In this document: positions 27,948 through 37,017 of the stretch, piece after piece | Position numbering within the stretch: position 1 is the first letter of the stretch | Layout: the number at the start of each line of letters is the position of its first letter | Assembly (NCBI GenBank): GCA_001910725.1 | Contig: MJGA01000091.1 | Location: 1-38,745, forward strand | DNA: 38,745 bases | Direction: 5' to 3' | From: Phanerodontia chrysosporium | Lineage: Eukaryota > Basidiomycota > Agaricomycetes > Polyporales > Phanerochaetaceae | Notes under the pieces: model-generated | Told to the model about the DNA's origin: nothing | Databases searched by the model: none | The model's input: the letters and a program-made list of their open reading frames with translations, nothing else | Translations under genes and position numbers: made by a program

Positions 27948-30236
27948 CTCGGCGTCGCTCGTCGTAAGATGCGAGATGCTCTCGTTCCAAGGTACGTGCT
28001 CGCTCGCCGACCGACTCTGGCTCATAATGTCTTGTATCTCCAGGTAATCTACCGTCTGTACTACGATGCCGCCGTGGCTCTCGTCCGCGCCGAGGGGATC
28101 TCCTTCCGGCACGCGGGTGTCTTCCATGAGCAAGGTAGGTCCGGCGTCGTCTTCATCCGCGTCTTCATCTAACCCTGCGAGCAGGCATTGGCCGTGCTCT
28201 AGGTCTTCTTCCGGTATTCCTTCCAGGGCTCTTGCATGCCCTCGTTCTTCCGGTACGTCTTCATCATCCATATCTTGCATATTCGTGTCCGGCTCACTCT
28301 CACTGCTTGTTTCCAGGTCTAGCCAGCGTACAATATCACTGTCTGAACTAGCATACGCCTCATCTGATAGATAGTCGCTGTCTGATGTGCGTGAAAACAA
28401 TGTGTCTATGCTCTCATAACTTGCCCTGGGGTTCACTTGGGTAACTTCGCTAGATTCAGACTCTGTAGAATCTTCAATAAATTCTGAATTTATTTCTGAC
28501 TCTGTATCCTCATCTGAATCTAAGGTTTGACTCTGCGCTTCTTGCACAAGGTTTGATACCCGTCCTGGGCGCCTCTGAGATCCACGTGGTGCTCTGAATT
28601 CAAAATCCAGGCTGACATCAGCAGGATTGACTGAGGTAACCATGTGACACGTACGTGGGCGCTGACCATGGACTTCTGCCAAGTGCTCCAGATACTCCTG
28701 CAACATGGGATCTGGATCATACTCAGGTGCTACCAGCAACTCATACCTTACATCGAGCATCTTGTCTTTGAACAGCAAGTAAGTTCCATCACGTCTTTCA
28801 TCTATGCTTACAAAATTGCCTCGCTGCCAGGGACGACCTAGCAGCATATCAAATGGGGCCTGAGCTCCAATGAAGAAACTGGCATACGTAAGAATAGGTC
28901 CGACTGTAACTGGAACTTCCTCTGCATATCCTTGAAGAACTCCTTGACCTCCATTGGCATCTCCCATGACCATTTGCTTTGTGACATCCGTAGGCCTCCC
29001 AACCGTCTGTTGCCATAATTTCTTATGAACAATATTCAGCTGAGATCCTGTGTCTACGATGGCTGTCAAAGGTATACCATCCATTTCCACCTTGAGCCTT
29101 ATGAGCTGACCACGCTGTCTAGTAGGAAACATAGTAGCTGTCATGCATGAAGGAGCATGGATGAAATCATCTGCGATAGCCATGTTGGCTACAGCAGGTT
29201 TGTTTTCACCTTTGACCTTACTTACTGCATTCTTAGGCTTAATTACCTCCTGGACTTGCTGAGTCATCTCTTTGGACACTGCCAAGAACTCTCCCACTGC
29301 CATGGTGACTGGGGCATTAAGAACCTTGTCCAGAACTCGCTTAGGGTCTACGTAATTCTGAATCTCAGATTTACGCTGTTGCCGCTGACGAGCTCCTTCC
29401 ACATCTGTCTTACTTCCCGATGGTCCTGGCTGAGCATTAGTCCTTTCCTGAAATGGGGTTGCTCGCTGCTTACCCTTAGACGATGCAGGAATCCGCTGAG
29501 TAGCATCTTCCATAAAGGCATCATCATCATTAGGGTTGAAGGCAGGGGCATGCACTTCAATAGGAACTGGCTGAGGTGCGGGGGTTGGCATGGTGACCCT
29601 AGTTCCCTCAGGAACCTTCTTAGCTGCCCGTGGAGGGCCTGAACGTGGGGGAACAGGAGGAAGATTTTGCTTCTTCCTTCGTTCTTCAAGCTCCTTAGGT
29701 GTAGGAAGCCATACACCATCAAATCTTTCTCTGCGTGTATTGGTAATCCCTTTGTCAGTCCTGGTAACATTAAATACCTCCTCTTCTGACTCATAGCTTT
29801 CATCCTCAGATTCCTCTGAGTCACAACTATAGTACTGGACGTATGAAGTGCTAACCTTGGCCTTCACTGGGGTTGTTACCTGGCTACAACCTTTGATAGA
29901 GATGAAGTTAGCCTGAGGAGTGGTAGCACGCTTAATCGCCGTGATCCAATCTTCCTCTGGCTTCCTGAACAGAATACCGCCATTGGTAAGTCTGATCCTA
30001 CCTCTGTCATCTCTGGTTATAGTCCCATTAGCAAAATACTCCTGCAAAGCCTCACACCTATTCATCGTGTGACTCATAGAGCCACAACCATAGCATGCAC
30101 GGCCGTCAGACCTTGGCTGGAAATTTTGAGAGCCTCCAACCACGTGGGGCGGGGTATCCCTCTCAAAATTTCTAGTTCGTGGTACTGCGGGATGGGCTTG
30201 TACGGAGGACTGTGATGCTACCCGACGTCTGTCAAC
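27942..30236 (-). CDS. Element D zinc knuckle and aspartic protease protein
   Basis: In the +1 frame relative to gag, entered at CCC-A-GTT (30240-30234). A CCHC knuckle, CYGCGSMSHTMNRC, lies near 30055-30100. A basic and proline-rich linker follows, then a retropepsin-like domain with AIVDTGSQLNIV (about 29040-29075), the flap region and MLLGRPWQRGNFVS (about 28800-28860). The C-terminal third is very acidic and Ser-rich (DEDTESEINSEFIEDSTESE, NMQDMDDEDVPEE). It stops at TGA 27942-27944, where the X1 frame overlaps. The protease would process the polyprotein inside particles. Confidence 0.85.
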   Translation of the reverse strand, partial: VDRRRVASQSSVQAHPAVPRTRNFERDTPPHVVGGSQNFQPRSDGRACYGCGSMSHTMNRCEALQEYFANGTITRDDRGRIRLTNGGILFRKPEEDWITAIKRATTPQANFISIKGCSQVTTPVKAKVSTSYVQYYSCDSEESEDESYESEEEVFNVTRTDKGITNTRRERFDGVWLPTPKELEERRKKQNLPPVPPRSGPPRAAKKVPEGTRVTMPTPAPQPVPIEVHAPAFNPNDDDAFMEDATQRIPASSKGKQRATPFQERTNAQPGPSGSKTDVEGARQRQQRKSEIQNYVDPKRVLDKVLNAPVTMAVGEFLAVSKEMTQQVQEVIKPKNAVSKVKGENKPAVANMAIADDFIHAPSCMTATMFPTRQRGQLIRLKVEMDGIPLTAIVDTGSQLNIVHKKLWQQTVGRPTDVTKQMVMGDANGGQGVLQGYAEEVPVTVGPILTYASFFIGAQAPFDMLLGRPWQRGNFVSIDERRDGTYLLFKDKMLDVRYELLVAPEYDPDPMLQEYLEHLAEVHGQRPRTCHMVTSVNPADVSLDFEFRAPRGSQRRPGRVSNLVQEAQSQTLDSDEDTESEINSEFIEDSTESESSEVTQVNPRASYESIDTLFSRTSDSDYLSDEAYASSDSDIVRWLDLETSSESEPDTNMQDMDDEDVPEERGHARALEGIPEEDLEHGQCLLAGLDEDADEDDAGPTLLMEDTRVPEGDPLGADESHGGIVVQTVDYLEIQDIMSQSRSASEHVPWNESISHLTTSDAES

Positions 30237-31497
30237 TGGGGGTGCTACAATCTGCTTTCACTAATGGGTGCCTGTTGCACGCTCTGAAATAAGCAACAGC
30301 GTAATCAGGATCAGAAAGATCCATCTTTTCTAACTGCCTAATGAGCTCTTCCACTTCCAGGTCATCCTTAGACTGCTCCCTTGAAGGAGTCGTGGAACGC
30401 TGGGTCATGCGTGGAGGTGGGGCATCCATGTCGCTGTCCTCAAGGTCTCCTTCTGCAGGCTTGTGAAACTTCACGACTCTTTTCGTGGTCTTCTTAACCT
30501 GCTTAGGCTTAGACTTGATGACGCGCTCACGAGAGACTTCTTTAGACACTTTCCTAAGCTTCTTCTTCTTCCTTCTGGAGCGTTCCTCCTCGGAAGAATC
30601 TGAATCATGGTCTGAGTCTGAGTCTTCAGTGGACGTGGTGGTGGCTAGGTCAGAGTCTTCTGTCTCAGGCTCGGAGAGCAGACGATCTCTGTCAAAGCGA
30701 CGACGATGCAGAAGACTTTCTGCTGCATTGACAACGTCATCAACATCAAAGGGGTCTGACATATCATGGTGAGGCAACTGCGCTACCAGCCTTGCTTCCA
30801 ACTGGTTCCTGAGAGTCTCAGGAAGTCCAATCCAGAAGTAGAACTTGTAGTCATAGTCTGAAAGCCTTCCATTCTTACGCAACCACCCTCCGATCCTAAT
30901 GAAGTCTCTCATATACTTGGTCCAGGCCTTCATAGTTCTGAGAGGCCTAGTCCTAGAGTGACGAGCAAACTTCTCCAGATCTCTGATGATGAAGCGCTTG
31001 TCTTCTTTGTCTGCTTCATAATACTTCTTTAGGTCACGTACAAAGGCTGCCCAATCTGGGGTCTGATAGCTGGGAAGTCCTTCCATGAACCTGCGCACAC
31101 TGCTAGAGCAGTATTGAGTGATGTTCTCAACCTTCTCTGCATCTGAAGTAACGTTATGCTTCCTGCATAAGCGTTCATAGAAGTGTAGGAAGGGGAGCAC
31201 ATCTGAGTGTTTACCCTTGAACTTCTTGGGGGCACCCTTGGTTCCAGGAAGGGGGAAGTCTACTACTCCTCCTCCTGTACCAGCTTGGGCTTGGTGAACT
31301 GCCGCCTGCTGCGGCTGCTGGGGTCCTGCACTTTGCGAGGACATAGTGCTTGCTGACTGAACTTGAACTTGCTGCTGAGGTAGCGCTGAGCTACGTAAGG
31401 ATGACTGAGTACTGACTGCTGAGGGTACTGACGTAGGCGTGGACAATGATGATGATGATGACAACGATGACTTGGGAGACGTGGGGTCTCCTGACAT
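30232..31497 (-). CDS. gag: Element D Gag
   Basis: About 421 aa from ATG 31497-31495. The N-terminus is rich in Ser, Thr and Gln. The capsid-like gag domain is at about 31250-30740 (PKKFKGKHSDVLPFLHFYER, WAAFVRDLKKYYEADKEDKR, YKFYFWIGLPETLRNQLEAR). A basic, Lys-rich region (RRKKKKLRKV) and a C-terminal helical segment follow. The zinc knuckle is not in this frame but in the next one. The stop TGA at 30232-30234 overlaps the +1 frameshift site. Confidence 0.88.
   Translation of the reverse strand: MSGDPTSPKSSLSSSSSLSTPTSVPSAVSTQSSLRSSALPQQQVQVQSASTMSSQSAGPQQPQQAAVHQAQAGTGGGVVDFPLPGTKGAPKKFKGKHSDVLPFLHFYERLCRKHNVTSDAEKVENITQYCSSSVRRFMEGLPSYQTPDWAAFVRDLKKYYEADKEDKRFIIRDLEKFARHSRTRPLRTMKAWTKYMRDFIRIGGWLRKNGRLSDYDYKFYFWIGLPETLRNQLEARLVAQLPHHDMSDPFDVDDVVNAAESLLHRRRFDRDRLLSEPETEDSDLATTTSTEDSDSDHDSDSSEEERSRRKKKKLRKVSKEVSRERVIKSKPKQVKKTTKRVVKFHKPAEGDLEDSDMDAPPPRMTQRSTTPSREQSKDDLEVEELIRQLEKMDLSDPDYAVAYFRACNRHPLVKADCSTPS
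30234..30240 (-). promoter_or_regulatory. Element D +1 frameshift site of Ty3 type
   Basis: The minus strand reads CCC AGT TGA in the gag frame. Slipping forward one base gives CCC A GTT GAC and enters the open knuckle/protease frame. Ty3 of yeast uses GCG AGU U, with the same slow AGU and the same out-of-frame GUU. Here the gag stop follows immediately. Confidence 0.6.
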
Positions 31498-31581
31498 ACA
31501 CACCAGGGCTTAGGTCTTCTACGCAGATGTAGACAGACTTGCTCTGTATAGCTTGACTAGGATCAACAATAACTTCGATTC

Positions 31582-31599
31582 CCCTCGCGGTGGGCTCCA
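31582..31599 (-). other. Element D primer binding site (tRNA type)
   Basis: Two bases inside the 5' LTR the minus strand reads TGGAGCCCACCGCGAGGG, the expected complement of a tRNA 3' end (CCA). The base next to CCA would be U, which is typical of tRNA-Cys; the tRNA identity is a guess. Confidence 0.6.
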
Positions 31600-31601
31600 G
31601 A

Positions 31602-32828
31602 TGTCGTGCTTTATACCCTGGCAAGAGATATTACCAAAGGTAACCGAGTGAGGTGGACCAGACTGTTGGTCGACTACTGCCTCGGGCGTTCGTGTGGAGG
31701 GAATAGGTATTGCTGGGATAGTAGGTATACAGAGGGTAGGATAGTGTGTAGAGGTAGAAGAGGTTAGTCTCCTAGAAGGGGAAAGGTAATAAGACTTAAG
31801 TACAAGTAACACTTGTAAGTAAGACCTTAGTAACCAAAGAGTAAGTAAAGTAAGCCTTGCTTGCTTATCTTTACTTATGACCGTAAACCGAATAACCAAC
31901 CAAGTAAGTATAGCCTGCTTGCTATAACTTACACGTAAACCGTGGACCGTAGACGAATAACTAAACCTTCACAACCAAATAGCTCAACTACCAGGCGCCT
32001 TGCTGGACTAAAGAGCTAACGTAAAACCGTAATACCGTAGACGTAACTAGAGTAAGCAATAGACTACCACCACAATGCCTGAGTGCACTGGTGGACTAAC
32101 TAATCTTACTGTAGACGGAGGACCGTAGACTAAAGACTGAGTAAGCGATAGACTACCACCACAATGCCTGTTTGCACTGGTGGACTAACTACCCTTACTA
32201 GAACCGAATCACACTTATACTGATAACACACAGCCCACACCAAGAGATGGTGGTGGTTGAGGTGAGAAAATAGCTGGCTGCTTCCAACTAGTGATCTATT
32301 GAGAGAGAAGAAGAGAGTGGCCTTTTATACTCCTACAGAGTATGGCCTTATTTGACCGTGTTTGGTCAATTTGTACAGTGCTAGAATGTTCTACAAGGTG
32401 CTACACTATTCTACATCCTTCCTGCAACTCCTTTCCGCTTCCTTTTTCGCTTGGCACCTTCTTTCTGTACCTTTCCAGTGGATTCCATTCCTTTCCATAC
32501 TTTCCTCTGACTTTCCACACGTCTCTCCCTTCATTCCAGAGATGCTTGGCGCATTTCCAGGCCTAATTGGGTAGTTACTTTCCCACACCGCCCAAATATA
32601 GCCTGCCTTTCCCACAGTGATCCCAAGATGGCTGCGTCTTCTCACGCCTTCCCTTTGGGTCTCTGTCTTCTCACGCCCTTGCTCTGAACTCCCACGCTTT
32701 ATCTATACATTCCCACGCCTTGAATTCCTCTTCTCATACTAAGCTCTACTTCATTGTGCTAATCCTGCTATGCCGGAATGAGCCTCATTTCATCCATATC
32801 TTGTGGCAAACAGGTTTGGCGCATGATA
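31602..32828 (-). repeat. Element D LTR (5' LTR in element sense)
   Basis: 1227 bp. The TATA box GTATAAAAGG is at 32321-32330 (minus). Gag follows on the minus strand. The outer edge joins a truncated gag-like gene at 32829. Confidence 0.85.
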
Positions 32829-33482
32829 CAACCCGTCTTGTGGCGGGGCCCCTGCTGGGTTTCCCCCTCCGAATGGTCCTCCAGGTGGTCCCCCAGGTGG
32901 TCCTCCGGGTGGTCCTCCGGATGGGTTTTCTTCTTCTTCGAATGGGTCTCCTCCATCTCCTCCAGATGGGTCTCCGGATCCCCCAGCTCCTCCCAGGTTC
33001 TCCTTGTTGTGGATGGCTGCTAGAATGGCTGTTTCTATTTCTCTTGCGGATAATGTGGTTGTGGTGTGGAGCCTCTGTTGGATACTTTCTGCAATATCAC
33101 TTGTGCTTAGGTTGTGTATCATGTTGGAGCGTTCTTGCTGTAGGGATGTTTTAGATTCCTCGAGGTAGTCTCCTTCTCTGTATAAGCTTAGTATCGTTCG
33201 ATATATCTGTCTCCCTATCTTGGAGAACTGCCCGATTTGCCTTCGCCTGGGGCTTCTTTTCCTACAAGAAGTCGATTGTGAGGTGCTGCTCGTGATACTC
33301 GCCATGGGCATGGTTGTAATTCGCATGTGTGGATGATGGGTATTCCTTCTTTGTTCTTTACGCGATATTCGTCTCTTCTTTCGGTTGGGCAGTAGTAGGT
33401 ATGAACGTCTTGCACTGCTCGAGGTGGATTGGGTATAGGTTCTTGAGACATCTTCGAGGGGTATCCCATCGAAGGATAACAT
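32829..33482 (-). pseudogene. Truncated gag-like gene E of another retroelement
   Basis: The minus strand reads MSQEPIPNPPRAVQDVHTYY (ATG about 33451) with a CELQPCPW block. The sense then moves to another frame, FSKIGRQIYRTILSLYREGD, LSTSDIAESIQQRL and a Gly/Pro-rich tract (GGPPGGPPGGPPGGPFGGGN) up to the edge of element D. Composition and layout resemble the N-terminal part of gag proteins of fungal LTR elements, but I see no zinc knuckle. It is cut by element D at 32828, and the frame change near 33300 suggests decay. Confidence 0.5.
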
Positions 33483-33577
33483 GGGGAAGCTAGTATAATG
33501 TAAGAGTCGAGAACGAAGTAGATTCTAGACGAGAGTACAGAATACTGGCTTGGACAAAAGAAGATGAGTGTCCTAGC

Positions 33578-33608
33578 CTTATATACGTCTAACCTAGCCT
33601 ATGACTCA
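33578..33608 (-). promoter_or_regulatory. Promoter of gene E: TATA box and TGAGTCA site
   Basis: On the minus strand GTATATAAG (33586-33578) lies about 100 bp upstream of gene E. TGAGTCA (33608-33602), a perfect Gcn4/AP-1-type heptamer, lies just upstream of it. The same block (TATATAAGG, then AGGGAC) recurs in diverged form near 36140-36190, so this may be the edge of a degraded LTR. Confidence 0.4.
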
Positions 33609-33684
33609 GGAAGGGACAGCGACATTAGTAAGGCAGAGAAGGAATGAGTAATAATACAGAGGAAATGAGTAAGCAAAAGAAAAA

Positions 33685-34005
33685 TATTTATCATCGTATT
33701 TGTAACAGTCAATGTATCGGTGGCCACCCACTCGTGCAAATGAACCTGGACATCCTGTCAGCACTGGCAACCTCGACTGACATTAAGCGGACCTTCTCAC
33801 GCAGGGGTTTCACCATTTCGAAGTGACAGCATACATTGGCAAATGCCTTTATGCAGACTGCAACTATGCTCAAATCCTGGGCTAAAGTCTCAGACATTGT
33901 TCCTGAGTTGGACATCCTCTAGATTCTTCATGAGAAGTCAAAGCGCATTAAGAAAGGCTATGTAAAGCATGTTAGTAGCGATGGGAATGCCAAGTAGTTT
34001 AGTTT
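33685..34005 (+). pseudogene. hAT transposase C-terminal relic
   Basis: The plus strand encodes GGHPLVQMNLDILSALATST and DIKRTFSRRGFTISK, a clear match in style to the hAT C-terminal dimerisation region (LDILSxPATS...ERxFS). After a stop it continues LANAFMQTATMLKSWAK and VPELDIL, again typical. In-frame stops and the absence of any upstream core show a dead fragment, unrelated in sequence to the hAT at 216-12807. From 34006 to 34280 I see no gene. Confidence 0.7.
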
Positions 34006-34285
34006 GTTAAATAAGAAATATATAATCTGTTTTTCTCTACTCTGCATACAGTGTGATGTCTACTACAAACATGACATTTGGCTATGCCAATGGCCTTCAA
34101 CAGTGCTCTGCATTGTATAAGGACCCCGGACACCCCGTACTGTTAGGCAAAAATGTAGCCAGCTTTTTCGCACTGATGCTGGTCCTCCCTCACCTCATAG
34201 CCTTACAGGTCACCGACGAGTACCTGGTTGATAACCTGCACATGTGCAGAGCATGACCCGGATCCACCAGTGACTCGTGAGAACA

Positions 34286-34534
34286 TATTGGTTTTGGGTG
34301 TGACATGTGATATGTGTTCCGCACTGAATTAGCATGTGGGGAATCAAACAGTGTTGCCATTGACGAAACTGTCCCCATTATGTCATTGCTGACTAATGGC
34401 GAGATATGTCTTGCATTTTATTTGAATTTTCTCGTAGTAGCTACATGTATATAAGGAGGATCAGAGGGCCCCACAGCATTGAAAATACAATCGCATTGAG
34501 CCAGTTCCCTGCACCTGAACTTAAAATTCTAACA
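34286..34534 (+). repeat. Element F 5' LTR
   Basis: 249 bp, starts TATTGGTTTT (the right LTR has TGTTGGTTTT) and ends TTCTAACA. TATA box GTATATAAGG at about 34447-34456. Confidence 0.8.
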
Positions 34535-34546
34535 GGTTATGAGCTC
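34535..34546 (+). other. Element F primer binding site, half-tRNA type
   Basis: GGTTATGAGCTC directly follows the LTR. It is complementary to the anticodon stem-loop of initiator tRNA-Met (CUCAUAACC), as used by Drosophila copia and yeast Ty5. Confidence 0.6.
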
Positions 34547-34889
34547 CGAGGGGCCATAACTGTCTCAACTCTTTTCTCGTTGCTTCGGTGGACCACCCGC
34601 GCTTACCCATTGATCGTTTGATTGGGTGTCTCTACGTTGTTTGGCTGTCTAGCTGTTGGTGTGTCTATACCATTGGGTTTTTACCCATGTTTGCATGTCT
34701 ACGTATTTGCTGTTGGTTGGTATGTCTACGCCATTGCGTTTCTATGCATTTTGTTTGAGCTGTCAAGCCATGGGCATGTCTATGCCATTTGCTTAGTTAT
34801 TGACTTTGTGGCACTTACCAGATATGGAAGGTTGTGAGAGAAGCAGTTTCAGCGGCAGATTGTCATGTTTTGAACTGCTGCATGAATCC

Positions 34890-35630
34890 AACTGATACAC
34901 TTGGAAGTACCATATGGGGATGCAGTTGTTTCAAAAGGATTTGTGGAATATGATGTCAGGCAGTGAGCCAAGACTGGCATCAGGTGCAAGAGTGCAGGCT
35001 GCTTGGGATAAGCACATAAAGCTTGCTGCAGTGAAGATCGCCTTGCACATGTCAGATAGCCAGTTGCCACTGATCGGAAGACGTTGGACCCAGAGAGATG
35101 TGGCAGATTCTATGGGAGGCTTATGAGAACACCAGCTGGGAGAATTGGATGGTGCTGATGCGCCAGTTTTTGTTGCTCTGGAAAGATGCCACAGTTTCCA
35201 TGCAAGAACATCTGAATACATTTCAGGAATATTATCAGGCACTCGTTGACGTGAAGGTCGACATCCCAGACATACTCAGGGTCACTGCACTTTTGGCAAG
35301 TTTGCCACCAAACTACAGAAACATCATTACTGCTATCGAATTGTATATTGAAAACATCACTACTGACGAGCAGGGGGAGCACAAGTTGACACCAAATTTC
35401 GACTATGTCACGTGCCACCTGCTAAATGAGGAAAAGTGCTGAAAGCTTTTGCAGAACAGTATTGAGAGGCCTGAAGCCATGTTCACTGCCAAGCTCAAGT
35501 GCCCTCATTATTGCCAGGACATGACCTGTTTTGAGTGCAAGGAGAAGGGTCATTATTGCAGTGAGTGCCTAAAGGCACAGTCAGATAAGGGAGAGCACGC
35601 TGACATCACACAGGAATTCAGTTTCTGATG
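34890..35630 (+). pseudogene. gag: Element F Gag remnant (Copia type)
   Basis: The first part (34914 on) reads WDKHIKLAAVKIALHMSDSQ. The frame then shifts near 35080 to MWQILWEAYENTSWENWMVL, TFQEYYQALVDVKVDIPD and LLASLPPNYRNIITAIE, the typical Copia gag (UBN2-like) order. After a stop at 35440-35442 it ends in a CCHC knuckle, CFECKEKGHYCSEC (about 35530-35571). One frameshift and one stop show that it is no longer coding as a unit. Confidence 0.8.
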
Positions 35631-35660
35631 TCATTTTTGGCATGTTTGCATTGAGGGGTG

Positions 35661-35904
35661 TGTTGGTTTTTGAAGCACGATATGTGCCTCACACTGAGTC
35701 AGCACATGAGGGGTTAAACAGTGCTGCCATCGACAAAACTGTCCCCATTATGTCATTGCTGACTAATGGCGAGATATCCCTCACATTTTATTTGAATATT
35801 CTCATAATAGCTACATATATATAAGGAGGGCCGAAGGGCCCCACAGCATTGTGAATACAATTCTGTTGAGCCAGTTCTCTGCACCCGAACTCGAAGTTCT
35901 ATCA
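35661..35904 (+). repeat. Element F 3' LTR
   Basis: 244 bp, preceded by a short purine stretch (TTGAGGGGTG) and followed by GAACA. TATATATAAGG lies near 35815-35825. Confidence 0.8.
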
Positions 35905-35909
35905 GAACA

Positions 35910-36413
35910 GGTACTGGACCTGCAGGTCAACATATCTACGGATTTTCACACGGCTCCTACTTGCATGACTTGCAGGTGAGCCAGAGTCGTTGCCAGATTT
36001 ACAGCCGATGCAAATAAGAGCTTCTTCTAATATAAAATTCAAAGTACATAGATTAAAACTTGAGCTTAGACCTCAAGTGTAGCAACAGATAATGAGACAA
36101 GTACAAAAGGAGAAGCTAGGAAAAAGAGAAAAGAGGAGTAGTCCTTATATGCTCTAACCTAAGCCTGCGATCAGGAGGGACAATAAGTCATTGTTGAAAG
36201 TTGCCCTACCAGGACGCACTCAAAACCGTCAAGCAGACAGGAGTTAAAAGCTCCAGTGCGCCCAGAGGGCTGAAGTGCCAAGCGCCCATCAAAAAATGCG
36301 CCGTCAGCATATCCTTACAAGCTCTTGTGGTGGGACAAGTCTCGCTGCCCTTCTCCATTCCTATCTTCTGCTCTGAGTAATCCATAGATTAGATTTTGTA
36401 CTTATCAATCCTC
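35910..36413. other. Gene-free interval between element F and copy B'
   Basis: About 500 bp. I find no coding frame I can support. The part near 36080-36200 weakly resembles the promoter block of gene E (33500-33620), which suggests an old LTR remnant. Confidence 0.5.
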
Positions 36414-37003
36414 TATCACAAAAATGCGCTGCCCTAGCGCCTATACACCAAACCAACCAGCAATACTCACTGGCAAAGGTTTACTTGGACTACAAGGAGT
36501 GTAGCCAAGCTTGAAGACGGGGTATAGATGCTAGAGAGGTGAGATGCGATGAGATTGAAGCTGAGGAGGCACCCCCAGCCCTCAGGATTTATATACATGT
36601 GCACCAGGTCCCCAGGGACCGGTGTTCAGGGTCCTAGCTATCTAATACCTACTACGCTATTGGCTAGTGCCCTACAGACATTCCTACATTCTCCTACACG
36701 TTCCTAAATGTTCCTATGATGTCCCAGAAACCTCCAGAACGTTCCAGCACTGTCCGGACCTGTCCAGAGACCTCCAGGACTTTCCAGTCCACTCGGCGCT
36801 TCCAAACCCTTGTCTGCTTCTAGACCTTTGACCATGTGACCCTGGGATACTGCACGTGTGCGCATCACGTGACCGCCGTATCACATGACCAGCCCCGAGC
36901 CTAGGGCTGTCACTCCAGCGCTTTTGCATGTCACAGTTCGGAGTAATCGCTTCTGTCACCTGCTGCCCCTAACCCTAAGGGTTGAAACGAAAAAACTGTG
37001 ACA
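36414..37003 (-). repeat. Copy B' 3' LTR
   Basis: 590 bp, inverted relative to and clearly related to the B LTR at 13768-14366 (TGTCACAG to GTGATA). One TCACGTGA is kept (36865-36872), while the other has become TCACATGA (36881-36888). On the minus strand the flank is GAGGA. Confidence 0.88.
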
Positions 37004-37017
37004 TTACCCCCAATTCT

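Larger units (their letters stand above)
16871..32828 (-). mobile_element. Element D: giant (about 16 kb) Ty3/Gypsy-like element with an extra module
   Basis: Similar LTRs lie at 16871-18154 and 31602-32828. Their outer ends, TGTCGTGC and GCATGATA, form an imperfect inverted repeat. On the minus strand the order is LTR, primer site, gag, protease, an unassigned GC-rich module of about 6 kb, reverse transcriptase, RNase H, integrase, LTR. No matching duplication flanks it (GGCGC left, CAACC right), so one side may have been rearranged. Relatives of this reverse transcriptase group in Agaricomycetes are normally much shorter between protease and reverse transcriptase. That comparison is from memory. 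Confidence 0.85.
34286..35904 (+). mobile_element. Element F: short gag-only Ty1/Copia-like element
   Basis: LTRs 34286-34534 and 35661-35904 are diverged but alignable. They are flanked by the 5-bp duplication GAACA (34281-34285, 35905-35909). The internal 1.1 kb has a half-tRNA type primer site, a T-rich leader with repeated TGTCTACG units (34620-34790), and a gag remnant with zinc knuckle. There is no reverse transcriptase, RNase H or integrase. Confidence 0.85.

Noticed and set aside
25588..28172. A spliced host gene on the plus strand of the element D module
   Set aside because: Individual exons read plausibly, but the splice phases do not join without stops, while the minus strand stays open for more than 1,400 codons with only one TGA and has better residue patterning.
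34622..34837. Hydrophobic 71-codon frame that could be a membrane protein
   Set aside because: It lies in the T-rich leader repeats of element F, and hydrophobicity follows from T content.
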